A stretch of 64,000 nucleotides of DNA, from the NCBI RefSeq assembly GCF_000403435.2, contig NZ_KE159712.1, positions 82,664 to 146,663 on the forward strand, given 5' to 3'. The stretch is from Oscillibacter sp. 1-3 (GTDB taxonomy: Bacteria > Bacillota > Clostridia > Oscillospirales > Oscillospiraceae). The notes under the pieces are model-generated. The model searched no databases, was not told the DNA's origin, and was given only the letters and a program-made list of their open reading frames with translations. Positions 33,484 through 42,621 of the stretch are shown in pieces (positions within the stretch are counted from its first letter, which is position 1; each line of letters opens with the position of its first letter). Made by a program: the position numbers and the translations under genes.

Positions 33484-34302
33484 ATGTGGCTGCGGACCAT
33501 GAAAAAGCTCCGCGGGGCGCTCCGGCGCTACCGCAATGACCGTGACCTGGAAACCGTTCTGCGGCTGGACTGGGAGGAGGAGCCGGCGCTGCGGGATTTT
33601 TTCTCCGATATTGAAGAGCGCCTGCACGGCGAGGAGATTACCAGGCTGCGGCAAAAGCAGGCGGAATACCTGGCGCTGCAAAACCAAATTAACCCTCATT
33701 TTCTCTATAACGCGCTGGAGGCGATCCGGACGGACGCGCTGCTGGCGGACTGCGGGGACATCGCCGAGACCACAGAGGCGCTGGCTACCTTTTTCCGCTA
33801 CACCATTTCCAATGTGCAGGAGTACGTCACATTCTCGGACGAGCTGGACAACACGGAGAACTATTTCACCATCCAGCGGTGCCGCTTTGGCGACAAGATC
33901 TCCATGGAGCTGGATATGGAGAACGAAAAGCTGCTGGAGGCGCGGATGCCGAAGCTGATTTTGCAGCCTCTGGTGGAAAACGCGGTATCCCACGGTCTGG
34001 AGGGCAAGCTGGGGTACGGCGCCGTCCGTATCGTTGTGGAAAACAGCGACAAGACGCTTTTTCTGCGGGTGCGGGACAACGGCGTTGGGATACCGGACGA
34101 GCAGGTGGAGCGGCTGAACCGGCAGTTCGCGGGGGATACCGGCGAGACGGCGGGACAGCAGCGGGGCGGCATCGCCCTGCGTAATGTCAACAGCCGCATC
34201 CGCCTGATCTTCGGCGAGGACTATGGCCTCCGCATTTTCAGCGCGGAGGGGATCGGTACGGAGTGCTGTGTGACGCTGCCGCTGCTGTTCCAAGAGGAGT
34301 AA
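33484..34302 (+). CDS. YesM-type sensor histidine kinase lacking a membrane domain
   Basis: The protein has 272 residues. The kinase core is complete: NQINPHFLYNALEAIR with the phosphorylated His72, the N-box region PLVENAVSHGLEGKLG, and RVRDNGVGIPDEQ in the ATP lid. Typical YesM kinases are 500-600 residues with two transmembrane helices, an extracellular sensor and HAMP. Here the N-terminal ~60 residues are charged and helical with no membrane segment, so the signal must arrive from inside the cell or through a partner. The gene encoded 4 bases downstream is a plausible partner. Confidence 0.92.
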   Translation: MWLRTMKKLRGALRRYRNDRDLETVLRLDWEEEPALRDFFSDIEERLHGEEITRLRQKQAEYLALQNQINPHFLYNALEAIRTDALLADCGDIAETTEALATFFRYTISNVQEYVTFSDELDNTENYFTIQRCRFGDKISMELDMENEKLLEARMPKLILQPLVENAVSHGLEGKLGYGAVRIVVENSDKTLFLRVRDNGVGIPDEQVERLNRQFAGDTGETAGQQRGGIALRNVNSRIRLIFGEDYGLRIFSAEGIGTECCVTLPLLFQEE

Positions 34303-34306
34303 GGCC

Positions 34307-35734
34307 ATGAAAGAGGAAGTGATACGGATCGAGCACGGCTGCTTCCAGCGGGAGAACCTGACATACTGTTTTGATATTTCCATCTCCAGAGGGGAGTGTG
34401 TCGGCGTATATGTGGACGACCACATCACCTCCGGCACGGCCTATCTGGACATCTTCAAGGGCGGTACCCGCATGAAAAACGGCAGGGCCTATACCCGCGG
34501 CCGCCGGGTGAGAACGCCGGAGCTGGAACGCTGGCTCCAGCACAACAGCATGATCGTGGACAAACACCGCTTTGACTCCGGGGAGCTGACTGTGCAGGAC
34601 TTTGTGGTCCCCCTGGGAAAGCTAATGGACTGGCGGCAGAGAAAGAGCGCCGAGCAGCGGCTGCGGGCGCCGGAGTCCGCGGCTGTGCTGCGGCAGATGG
34701 AGCTGGATGTTCCTCCGGACATGAAGCTGGCGGAGCTCTCCATGCTGGACTATTACCGGCTCTGCGTTTTTCGGGTATGGTTCTGGAGGGGTGAGCTGCT
34801 GCTTTTGGACCGGCTGACGGAAATCCTGCGCCAAAGAGATCTGGAAAAGCTGATGCGGTGCGTCCAGCTTCTGCTGGAGCAGGGGGCGGCGGTGATTGTG
34901 CTGGATCTGGACGATATGTTTATGTGCCGCTATTCCGATCGGATCGACGTGGTGAAAAATCGGAAGACCTGTTACCGTCTCTATCCGGAGGAATACGGGG
35001 AGCAGCTGTACGAAATCCTGGGCTGGAAGTGCCGCGGCAGCAGCGTGGGACAGACCGGGCGGCAGGGCGGCGGCCGAGTCGTGTTTCAGGCATCCGGCCT
35101 GGAGCTTCCCGGAATGCCGCCCCTGGATTTTCAGATCCAGGGCGACGAGATCGCCTTTCTGCGGGACGAAAATTACAGCACGGCGGTCAGTCTGCGGGAC
35201 CGCTTTCTGGGCAGCCAGCGCTGGAACGGCGGAATATTTCACCTGAACGGGACCGCTTACACCCCCGACGAGCTGTCAAAGCTCATCGGCACGGAGATCG
35301 GGATTCAGCTGGAGCGGCCGGACCGCCCGGGTGGGATGCTGTTCGATAATTTGAGCGCGCTGGACAATCTGAGCGCCTGCCTGCTCCCCAAGGCCGGCCG
35401 GCATATTGCAGGCCGGCGGGTCATGGAAAACATCTTGGAGGAGGCGTCGCAGTGGTTTCCAAAGGAGGATCTGCAGCGTCCACTGCGCACATGGCCGCTG
35501 CCCCAGCGCCTGCGCTTTTCCTACTACAAATGGTATCTTTTGAATCCACGCCTGCTGATCTGCTTTTTCCCGTTTGCAGGTCAGGAGCCGGCGCACCATG
35601 GCATGATTATTGACATGCTTGTAACCTGCGCGGAAAGAGGCATGGCCATATGGGTGATTTCCTCGGGGATCGACGCCATTTGTGAAAAGGCAGGGAATGA
35701 GGCCTTTCGCAGACGTCTGTACTATATCAACTGA
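34307..35734 (+). CDS. Degenerate tandem sugar-ABC ATPase-like protein
   Basis: The protein has 475 residues, coupled to the kinase gene. It lines up with RbsA/MglA-type double ATPases. MKEEVIRIEHGCFQ and RVVFQASGLELPGMPPLDFQ correspond to the start of each half. RLCVFRVWFWRGELLLLDRL and FSYYKWYLLNPRLLICFFPF correspond to the signature-to-Walker B stretches. The nucleotide motifs are gone: no GxxGxGKS/T loop (YVDDHITSG stands in its place), no LSGGQ, and no DE in either Walker B. ATP hydrolysis is unlikely. Because the kinase has no sensor, I infer that this pseudo-ATPase transmits the state of a sugar transporter to the kinase. The resemblance is by eye and should be tested with profiles or structure. 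Confidence 0.65.
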   Translation: MKEEVIRIEHGCFQRENLTYCFDISISRGECVGVYVDDHITSGTAYLDIFKGGTRMKNGRAYTRGRRVRTPELERWLQHNSMIVDKHRFDSGELTVQDFVVPLGKLMDWRQRKSAEQRLRAPESAAVLRQMELDVPPDMKLAELSMLDYYRLCVFRVWFWRGELLLLDRLTEILRQRDLEKLMRCVQLLLEQGAAVIVLDLDDMFMCRYSDRIDVVKNRKTCYRLYPEEYGEQLYEILGWKCRGSSVGQTGRQGGGRVVFQASGLELPGMPPLDFQIQGDEIAFLRDENYSTAVSLRDRFLGSQRWNGGIFHLNGTAYTPDELSKLIGTEIGIQLERPDRPGGMLFDNLSALDNLSACLLPKAGRHIAGRRVMENILEEASQWFPKEDLQRPLRTWPLPQRLRFSYYKWYLLNPRLLICFFPFAGQEPAHHGMIIDMLVTCAERGMAIWVISSGIDAICEKAGNEAFRRRLYYIN

Positions 35735-35790
35735 AAAAGGCCGTTACATCAAGCCGCATGAGAATCCGCGCGTCAAGCAGCTGTACAACA

Positions 35791-35827
35791 AAAAGAGCTG
35801 AGAAACAAATCGTTTCTCAGCTCTTTT
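35791..35827. terminator. Bidirectional terminator
   Basis: AAAAGAGCTGAGAAACAAAT...GTTTCTCAGCTCTTTT forms a 15- to 16-bp stem with A and T runs on both sides. It serves the signalling operon and the converging iolB operon. Confidence 0.9.
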
Positions 35828-35910
35828 CTGTGCGGCCGGCGGCGGTATTTCAACAGCGCGCCGGCATGGGGAAAATAGGCAGGCCGGTCTCAGTCCATCC
35901 ATAAAGGGCG

Positions 35911-36696
35911 TTAGAGCCGCTTTTCCAGCCATTGGTATTGGGGGAGATTGGGACCCCGATGCCAGGGATTGCCCGGCAGATGACGGATGACCCAGATAAT
36001 ATACATGTGATAACCGGGAGCGGTCACTTGAGGGTGCATCGCTCCGTGGGCCAGAAGGGAGAAGCTGCGGTCCTTGATCTTGTAGACGTGATCTCCCACA
36101 CAGCAAAAGCCAAAGCCCTCCGGCCGGTCCACCCGGTAGTAGTAGACCTCCGGCTGGGGATGCTCATGGGGCGGATAGCCGCACCACTTACCGGGGAGGG
36201 GATACGTCTCTCCCAGCACCAAATTGGAATAGGGCGCGGTCTCATCGTCAAAGACCGTGGTGACAGTGCGCTCACAGGTGCCGCCGCAGATCTCCGCGCA
36301 GGAGGTGACATTGCGGATGTCCTCTGCAGCGTAAAACCGGGCGGGAAAGTCCCGCTTGTTTTCCGTGGAGACCACAAACACCTCGCTGGGACAGGCCGCC
36401 CGAAGTGTTACCGCCGTGTTCCGGGGCACATGGAGGGCACAGACCTCCGCGCCGCCGTCAAAACAGCTCTCCCGGCTGCCGGAGACAGTCTCCCCGTTCC
36501 AGCAGAACGTGACCTCGCCCTCGATCAGCAAGAAGGCGCACTCCTGACCGGGGAGGAGAAATCGCTTTTCCCCTCCCGCTTCCAGGCGGATGACGGAGGT
36601 ATCCATCAGAGCGTCGGCAAAGGGACCGTCCACGGCGGTCAGGGACTGCACCCCATCCGGCCCATAGGCCGGATAACCAAATTCCCGGTTCATCAC
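35911..36696 (-). CDS. iolB: 5-deoxy-glucuronate isomerase (IolB-like)
   Basis: This 261-residue cupin-type protein of inositol catabolism isomerises 5-deoxy-glucuronate to 5-dehydro-2-deoxygluconate. The two beta-barrel halves are visible; the metal-binding histidines are in PPHEHPQPEVYYYRV and in the later YHMYIIWVIRHL. SNLVLGETYPLPGKWCGYPP is a strong IolB signature. Its start overlaps the upstream gene (ATGA), giving a two-gene operon. The other iol genes (iolA, C, D, G) are not in the window, so it may serve a related sugar acid. Confidence 0.88.
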   Translation of the reverse strand: MMNREFGYPAYGPDGVQSLTAVDGPFADALMDTSVIRLEAGGEKRFLLPGQECAFLLIEGEVTFCWNGETVSGSRESCFDGGAEVCALHVPRNTAVTLRAACPSEVFVVSTENKRDFPARFYAAEDIRNVTSCAEICGGTCERTVTTVFDDETAPYSNLVLGETYPLPGKWCGYPPHEHPQPEVYYYRVDRPEGFGFCCVGDHVYKIKDRSFSLLAHGAMHPQVTAPGYHMYIIWVIRHLPGNPWHRGPNLPQYQWLEKRL

Positions 36697-37613
36697 TTGC
36701 CCAGCAGCTCCCGCTCAATGCGCTCCAGCGCCTCGGGGGCCTGACGGTCCATCTTCTCCGGGAAGCCAAAGTAGCTGACGCAGATGATGTTGTCGCCGCC
36801 GGCCTTGGGAGCGTCGGCTTTGAGCTGCTTGTTGGCAAAATCCATCTCCCGCAGGGTCTCGAAGATGCCGTCGAAGTCCACCTCGCCCTCACCCATGGCG
36901 GTGTGCTGGTGAATGGTGACGTCCGCCCGGCCCCGCTGGTTCAGCCAGGGGGGATTGAGGATGTAGCGGCAGTCCTTGGTCTGGTTCCATGTGTCGGCCA
37001 GGAGGACGTGGGTCAGCTCGTCCCCGGCGTATTTCAGCATGTGGCGCACGTCGCCCTTGCCCTGGTCGTAGAAAAAGCCGTGGGAGGCGGAGTAGACATA
37101 GCCCAGGTTCTTGGAGCGAAAGGACTTGACGATGTCGCAGGTCTCGTCGTTGAGCTCGCAAAAGTCGTAGGGGTGGGACTGGATCTCCACCCGCAGCCCC
37201 TCCCGCTCAATGATGGGCAGCAGCTCCTCCATGGAGCGGAAGAACATGCCGTTGCAGATCTCCTGCTGGTTGGGGTCGCCGGAAAACTCAGTATTGATGA
37301 CGGGCACGCCCATGTCCACGGCGATCTGAATCATCCGCTTCCAGTTTGCCACGGCGTGCTGGCGCTGCTCCTCGGTGGGACCGGACCAGCGGTAGACCAC
37401 GATAAAGCTGGAGATCTCCACCCCTGTCTCCTTCAGGGCCTTGCGGTACTCCTCCTCGCACTCCTTGGAGAAGAGAGGGTGCTTATAGAAGGGGTTAATC
37501 CGGGGATGGGGAGACTGCTCAATGTACTTGTAGCCCCAGTCCGCCACCTTGCGGACGTAGTCGCGGATGGGCATTTGCTTGGCCAGAACGTCAACGTCAA
37601 ATGCGATCTTCAT
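36693..37613 (-). CDS. Sugar phosphate isomerase/epimerase (IolE/IolH-like TIM barrel)
   Basis: The protein has 306 residues from the ATG at 37613, behind GGAGGA. MKIAFDVDVLAKQMPIRDYV, YIEQSPHPRINPFYKHP, VEIQSHPYDF and DVTIHQHTAMGEGEVDFDGI follow the AP-endonuclease-2 / inositol-family TIM-barrel pattern, with metal ligands Glu, His and Asp. It most resembles IolH- and IolE-type proteins. Coupled to iolB, it probably acts in the same inositol-related pathway, perhaps on inosose. The exact reaction is not determined. Confidence 0.82.
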   Translation of the reverse strand: MKIAFDVDVLAKQMPIRDYVRKVADWGYKYIEQSPHPRINPFYKHPLFSKECEEEYRKALKETGVEISSFIVVYRWSGPTEEQRQHAVANWKRMIQIAVDMGVPVINTEFSGDPNQQEICNGMFFRSMEELLPIIEREGLRVEIQSHPYDFCELNDETCDIVKSFRSKNLGYVYSASHGFFYDQGKGDVRHMLKYAGDELTHVLLADTWNQTKDCRYILNPPWLNQRGRADVTIHQHTAMGEGEVDFDGIFETLREMDFANKQLKADAPKAGGDNIICVSYFGFPEKMDRQAPEALERIERELLGK

Positions 37614-37806
37614 ATGCGGTTCCTCCATTCTGATTTTTATCGGGTCCATAAGATCCGGCACTGCCTTGCTCTATTGTTTATATCATATCTTATTTTTACG
37701 GAGCTTCCAATGAGGGATTCTGCGAAAAAACTGCGAATTCCTGCTATTTATTCTTGCTGCGGAAAACGGCCTGTGGTATGCTGAAAAGGAAAGGATGGTG
37801 CGGGAT

Positions 37807-38676
37807 ATGGACATTCCGGAGGCAGGCGTGCTGAACAGCTCTCTGCGGTATTTTTTTACACCGTCGTCCCTGGCCAGCGAGTTATTTTACTATCCGACCC
37901 GGGCGGGCCGCTATTTCTGCGATCACCGCTATGCGTTTGACCACCGTGTGGAAACCGCCCGGCTGGCCAGCCATCGGCTCAACCTGATGCTGATCTGCGT
38001 ATGCCGGGGAGAGCTGCGGTTTACGCTGGAGGGGGAGGCGGTGACTGCCATGCCGGGGCAGACCGCCCTGTTTGACTGCCGGCGGCCCCATGAATACTCC
38101 GCCCGGGACGACACGGAGTTCTACTGGCTGCTGTTCAACGGCCTGAACGCCGAGGCCCTTTACCGCCGCATTTTACAAAACAAGGGCGGGCACCATGTTT
38201 TCGCGCCGGCGGGCTTTCCGGAGATTGCGCGGGGGATCGGAGAGCTTGTGAGCTCTTGTGAAAGCGGCGAGCGCATGAGCGAGGCCGCCTGCTCCCAGCT
38301 GATCCACCGGCTGCTGTGCGAGCTGCTGCTGGGCGGGGAGAGCTCTGGCCGGGAGGAGAGCCGGGCGGTCAGCGAGGCCATCGGCTTTATCAACCGCAAC
38401 TTGTATCGAAGCATCACCGTGGGGGACGCGGCGGCCGCCGCCAGCTTCAGCCCCGCCCACTTTTCCCGAGTGTTCAAGCTCCAGACCGGGTATTCTCCCT
38501 ATGAATATATCCTGCTGCGCCGCATCGACGCTGCCAAACACCTCCTGACCTCCACCCGGCTTTCCGTGAAGGAGGTCGCCTATCAGGTGGGCTACAACAG
38601 CGAGGAAAACTTTATCCACTCTTTTCGGAAGAAGGTGGGTGTGACGCCCGGCGTTTTCCGCAGCGTCCCGGTCTGA
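37807..38676 (+). CDS. AraC-family transcriptional regulator
   Basis: The protein has 289 residues from the ATG at 37807; an ATG at 37795 overlaps the likely AAAGGA ribosome site and is less likely. The N-terminal half is a cupin-like sensor (LNLMLICVCRGELRFTLEGE, ALFDCRRPHEYS). The C-terminal ~100 residues are the paired helix-turn-helix (AAAASFSPAHFSRVFKLQTG, VKEVAYQVGYNSEENFIHSF). It is divergent from the iolB operon across a 193-base region and probably regulates it or the downstream importer. Its stop codon lies inside the left end of a MITE-like repeat. Confidence 0.92.
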   Translation: MDIPEAGVLNSSLRYFFTPSSLASELFYYPTRAGRYFCDHRYAFDHRVETARLASHRLNLMLICVCRGELRFTLEGEAVTAMPGQTALFDCRRPHEYSARDDTEFYWLLFNGLNAEALYRRILQNKGGHHVFAPAGFPEIARGIGELVSSCESGERMSEAACSQLIHRLLCELLLGGESSGREESRAVSEAIGFINRNLYRSITVGDAAAAASFSPAHFSRVFKLQTGYSPYEYILLRRIDAAKHLLTSTRLSVKEVAYQVGYNSEENFIHSFRKKVGVTPGVFRSVPV

Positions 38677-38802
38677 AAATCGGCGAAATGCCGGCGCCCG
38701 TTCCGCCGGACCGGGGCTGTCGGATTTCGTGTAGAAACAGCGCGGTTCCGGCGGGAAAAGATCCGTCGCTTGGGCGTTTTGACTTTTTTCAAACATGGCC
38801 TA
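38668..38802. repeat. MITE-like repeat, copy 4
   Basis: The right end is clear (GACTTTTTTCAAACATGGCC then TA at 38801-38802) and the inner GATCCGTCGCTTGGGCGTTT matches other copies. The left end is degenerate (GGTCTGAAAATCGGCGAAAT) and includes the AraC stop codon. Confidence 0.55.
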
Positions 38803-38804
38803 AT

Positions 38805-38842
38805 AAAAAAGGGGGGAAACGTTTCGTTTTCCCCCCTTTTAT
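38805..38842. terminator. Terminator between the AraC gene and the importer operon
   Basis: AAAAAAGGGGGGAAAACG-like and CGTTTTCCCCCCTTTT arms form a strong stem flanked by A and T runs, usable in both directions. Confidence 0.88.
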
Positions 38843-38885
38843 TATGGTCTTTTCAGGTTCACCGCTGGGACCGCCTGGGAACAAA

Positions 38886-39857
38886 TTACTCGTAGTCCGC
38901 CACGTTGGAGGCGTCGATCCAGGTGTTGTCAGTGACCAGAACATTGGTCTCCAGCGTGCCGCCGCTCAGCAGGGTAACAGCCGCCTCAATGCCGTTGGCA
39001 GCCATGGCGCCGCCGTTCTGGGACACGGTTCCGGTGATTCGGCCGTCCTTGATGGCCTCGAAGCCGTCGGGCGTTCCGTCAACACCGGAGATGATAATCC
39101 CGCTGTTCGCGCCGGCGGCATTGCCCGCGCCCACGGCCATACCGTCATTCTCACAAATGATGGCATCCAGGTCATAAGCGGACAGCCAGCTCTCCACAGT
39201 GGACTGGGCCTGGGCGGTATCCCATGCGCAGTCGGCGGGAGAGACGACCTGAACGATGTCGGGATAGTTGGCCAGGATATTCTCATAGCCCTCCATGCGC
39301 TGCAGACCGCCGGCGTCCGCGGAGGGACCGGTCAGGATGGCGATATTGCCCTTGCCCCCCAGCAGATCGGCAACCTGCTGCATTTCGGTCTCGCCGGCCT
39401 TGACATTGTTGCCGTAGGAGACGGCGGAGATACCGGCATCCTCCCAGTCGGTGCAGGCAGAGATGATGTTGATGACCACAACGCCGGCATCAGCCGCGTT
39501 CTTGGCGGCGTCCCGCAGGCCGTCGGGATCGACAGGCTCGAACAGGATGGCCTGGTAGCCCTCGGACACACACTGCTCAATCTGGCTGATCTGGGTGGCG
39601 GCATCCTGGTCCGCGCTCAGGATCTTCAGCTCAACGCCCAGCTCCGCGGCTTTGGCCTCGGCAGCCTCGGTGACGGCAATCTGGAAGGCGTTGGTCTGAT
39701 GCTGCTGGATCAGCGCGATCTTGTAGGCGCCGTCCTCAGCGTCAGCGGGCGTGTTGTTGTCAGCCGGGGTGGCCGCGGGGCTGCTGCTGCAGCCCGCCAA
39801 GACAGCCAGCGTCATGACGCTGGCCAGCAGCATTGCGAGAAACTTCTTCTTGTTCAT
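38886..39857 (-). CDS. Sugar ABC transporter substrate-binding lipoprotein (RbsB-like)
   Basis: The protein has 323 residues, with the ATG at 39857 behind AGGAGG. The signal peptide MNKKKFLAMLLASVMTLAVL ends in the lipobox LAGC. The mature part is a type I periplasmic-binding fold (YKIALIQQHQTNAFQIAVTE, ILSADQDAATQISQIEQCVS, AILFEPVDPDGL, CENDGMAVGAGNAAG). Such proteins bind ribose, galactose, inositol or related sugars outside the cell. Gene order (ATPase, permease, binding protein, all minus strand) is typical. The inositol-type genes nearby make inositol or an analogue a reasonable guess. Confidence 0.93.
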   Translation of the reverse strand: MNKKKFLAMLLASVMTLAVLAGCSSSPAATPADNNTPADAEDGAYKIALIQQHQTNAFQIAVTEAAEAKAAELGVELKILSADQDAATQISQIEQCVSEGYQAILFEPVDPDGLRDAAKNAADAGVVVINIISACTDWEDAGISAVSYGNNVKAGETEMQQVADLLGGKGNIAILTGPSADAGGLQRMEGYENILANYPDIVQVVSPADCAWDTAQAQSTVESWLSAYDLDAIICENDGMAVGAGNAAGANSGIIISGVDGTPDGFEAIKDGRITGTVSQNGGAMAANGIEAAVTLLSGGTLETNVLVTDNTWIDASNVADYE

Positions 39858-39931
39858 GTGATTTTTCCTCCTTAAAAGCTTATATGTAAGAGACGGCGGA
39901 CAGAACATCCGGCAATTCTCTTGACACCAAA

Positions 39932-40879
39932 TCAGTTCTTCTTGCTCTTGCCTTTAATATCCAGCAGCACCGCCAGAACGATAATGGCGCCCTTGACGAT
40001 CTTCTGCCAGTGGGACGATACGCCCATGATGTCCAGCCCGTTGGCAATCACCGTGATGAGCAGGCATCCCACCACGACTCCCCAGGGCTTACCCACGCCG
40101 CCGGACATGGATACACCGCCCACTACGCAGGCCGTAATGGCATCCATCTCATAGCTCTCCGCCGCATTGGGCTGGCCGATGGTAACGCGGGACGTCATCA
40201 AAAAGCCGCTCAGACCGGCCAGAAGGCCCGCGATAGCAAACGTGGAGATGCGGATTTTCGTCGTGTTGATGCCGGATACCCGGGCCGCCAGCAGGTTGCC
40301 GCCGCAGGCGTAGACCCGCCGGCCATAGACGGTCTTCGCAAGCACGAAGGAGCAGATCACGATGATGACCACGAGGAAGACCGCCAGCATCGGGATTCCG
40401 AAAAGCGAGGAGGCTGCGACAGCCTTGTACTCCGCGCTGATTCCGATGACCGGCTTGCCGTTGGAGATCAGCAGCGCCAAGCCGCGGACGGCGGTCATGG
40501 TGCCAAGGGTCATGATAAAGGGCGGCAGGTCCCCCACGGCCACGCCTACGCCGTTCACCACGCCCACGGCCAAACCAGCTATCATGGCGACAATCAGCGG
40601 TACGATCAGAGGATATTCCCCCTGCCCCAGCATGGCCGCCAGAACGCCGGTGAATGCCACTGTGGAGCCCACGGACATATCGAAGCCTCCGGCGATAATC
40701 ACGAACATCATGCCAAACGCCAAAATGCCGTTGATGGACGCCTGCTTGAGGATATTGACCAGGTTGCCGGGCTGAATGAAGCTGGGCTTCAGGCAGGTCA
40801 ATACGATCACCAGCGCGATAAAGATCACGAAAATGAAATACTCGCTGAGCAGCGCCTTTGTACGTTTCGTCTCTTTCAT
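39932..40879 (-). CDS. Sugar ABC transporter permease (RbsC-like)
   Basis: This 315-residue membrane protein has about eight to ten hydrophobic helices. The family stretch GGFDMSVGSTVAFTGVLAAM near residue 65 and RRVYACGGNLLAARVSGINT (the EAA-like loop) identify a BPD_transp_2 permease. A GGAAGGGG ribosome site precedes the ATG, and it starts 14 bases after the ATPase gene. It forms the channel of the importer. Confidence 0.94.
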   Translation of the reverse strand: MKETKRTKALLSEYFIFVIFIALVIVLTCLKPSFIQPGNLVNILKQASINGILAFGMMFVIIAGGFDMSVGSTVAFTGVLAAMLGQGEYPLIVPLIVAMIAGLAVGVVNGVGVAVGDLPPFIMTLGTMTAVRGLALLISNGKPVIGISAEYKAVAASSLFGIPMLAVFLVVIIVICSFVLAKTVYGRRVYACGGNLLAARVSGINTTKIRISTFAIAGLLAGLSGFLMTSRVTIGQPNAAESYEMDAITACVVGGVSMSGGVGKPWGVVVGCLLITVIANGLDIMGVSSHWQKIVKGAIIVLAVLLDIKGKSKKN

Positions 40880-40893
40880 AGTTTCCCCTTCCT

Positions 40894-42387
40894 TTACACC
40901 TTGATGGCGGAGGCCAGTGTCATGATGCGCTCCTGAGAAAACTCTTCGCGCTTGACCTCACCGGAATAATTGCCCTCGCACATGACAGCGATTCGGTCAC
41001 AGATCCCCATCAGCTCGGGAATCTCCGACGAAATCATGATAACAGCCTTTCCCTGCCGCACAAGGTCGCCCAGCAGCAGATAGATGTCCCGCTTGGCGGC
41101 TACGTCAATTCCGCGCGTCGGCTCGTCCAGAATGATGACGTCCGGCTCGTTCAGAAGCCACTTTGCAATAACCACCTTCTGCTGATTGCCGCCGGACAGA
41201 TTGCCCACAATCTGGTTGCCGGAAGGCGTTTTGATATGCAGCTTTTCGATGTACTCCTGAGAGGCGCTGAGCGCCTTGGCCCTATTATATAAGCCGTGGG
41301 TCAGCAGCTTTTTAATCGCCACCATAGCGATGTTGTCGTTGACTGATCCGCTCAGGTTCAATCCGGTGACCTTTCGGTCCTCAGTGATGAGGGCTACTCC
41401 CTCCTTGATTATATCCCGCGGTGAAGAAACCTTCACTTTCCTGCCCTTTATGTAGATCTCGCCGCCGGAGAGCGGCTGCATGCCGAAGATACCCTCCACC
41501 AATTCGCTGCGGCCGGCGCCCACCAGGCCGCCGATGCCCAGGATCTCGCCCCGGCGGACGGCAAGGCTGACATTTTTCACTTTCTGATCCGCGCGGACGA
41601 TATTCTTTGCCTCAAAAATTACCTCGCCCACATCCACTTCCAGCTTTGGATATACATCCGTGATCTCCCGTCCGACCATCATTTTAATCAGCTGGGTCTC
41701 GTCCAGGTTTGCCGTAGTATCTGTGCCGATGTACTGTCCGTCGCGGTATACGCTGACCCGGTCGCAGATCGAGAATATCTCCGCCATGCGGTGGGAGATG
41801 TAGATGATGGCAACGCCCTTTTCCGTGAGCCTGCGGATATGCCCGAACAGCAGCTCCACCTCGCGCTCCGTGATGGCGGCGGTGGGCTCATCCATGATAA
41901 TGACCTTGGCGTTGATGGAGATCGCCTTGATGATCTCGATCAGCTGGCACTGCGCCACCGTGAGATTTCGCAGCGTCTCCCGGGGCGACACATGCAGGCC
42001 GCACTCCTCAATCAGTTTCTGGGCTGCCTCGATCTCCGCCTTCTTGTCCACCAGGCCATTTTTTCGCAGCTCGCGTCCCACAAAGATGTTTTCATACACG
42101 GTCATATCCAGAATGGGGTTCAGCTCCTGGTGGATCATGGCGATTCCCGTGTCCATGGCCTCCTTGGGGTTTGCCGCATGATAGGGCTTTCCATCAAACA
42201 ATATCTCGCCGCCGGGGTCCCTGGTGTAAATACCCATCAGGATTTTCATCAAGGTGGATTTTCCGGCGCCATTTTCCCCCATCAACGCATGGACCTCTCC
42301 CGGCTTTACCTGCAGCTGTACATGATCAAGTGCGACTACGCCCGGAAAGGTTTTGCTGATATTTTTCATTTCCAGCACATATTCCAC
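40894..42387 (-). CDS. Sugar ABC transporter ATPase, tandem (RbsA/MglA-like)
   Basis: The protein has 497 residues. I chose the GTG at 42387, 10 bases behind GAGGAG, giving the usual VEYVLEMKNISKTFPGVVAL opening. Both nucleotide-binding halves are visible. The first has Walker A GENGAGKST and VIIMDEPTAAI. The second has GGLVGAGRSELVEGIFG in place of a strict P-loop, signature LSGGNQQK and Walker B VIILDEPTRGID. It drives the RbsC-like permease and is first in the operon. It offers a direct contrast to the degenerate homologue at 34307-35734. Confidence 0.94.
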   Translation of the reverse strand: MEYVLEMKNISKTFPGVVALDHVQLQVKPGEVHALMGENGAGKSTLMKILMGIYTRDPGGEILFDGKPYHAANPKEAMDTGIAMIHQELNPILDMTVYENIFVGRELRKNGLVDKKAEIEAAQKLIEECGLHVSPRETLRNLTVAQCQLIEIIKAISINAKVIIMDEPTAAITEREVELLFGHIRRLTEKGVAIIYISHRMAEIFSICDRVSVYRDGQYIGTDTTANLDETQLIKMMVGREITDVYPKLEVDVGEVIFEAKNIVRADQKVKNVSLAVRRGEILGIGGLVGAGRSELVEGIFGMQPLSGGEIYIKGRKVKVSSPRDIIKEGVALITEDRKVTGLNLSGSVNDNIAMVAIKKLLTHGLYNRAKALSASQEYIEKLHIKTPSGNQIVGNLSGGNQQKVVIAKWLLNEPDVIILDEPTRGIDVAAKRDIYLLLGDLVRQGKAVIMISSEIPELMGICDRIAVMCEGNYSGEVKREEFSQERIMTLASAIKV

Positions 42388-42621
42388 GCATTTCTCACTC
42401 CTCACACATGATTTTGAATCACATTTTAACGGATTTCATTCCATTACAAAACGTCCTTTTTTCATATGATGGGGGAGATTATTTGGGAATTTCACAAAAA
42501 CGTTATTTTATCCGAAAAAGCAAATGTTTTTTGGAATAATTGCATAATAAAAAAGCAGAATTGCCGTTGAAAATGCCGCTGTGGTCTGGGCAGAAGATCA
42601 AAAGCAATTCCCGCAGTCTCT

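Noticed and set aside
38173..38796. Minus-strand ORFs around the MITE copies (also at 458, 13932 and 42492)
   Set aside because: Their similar translations (for example KKVKTPKRWIF) come from the shared repeat DNA, not from conserved genes.
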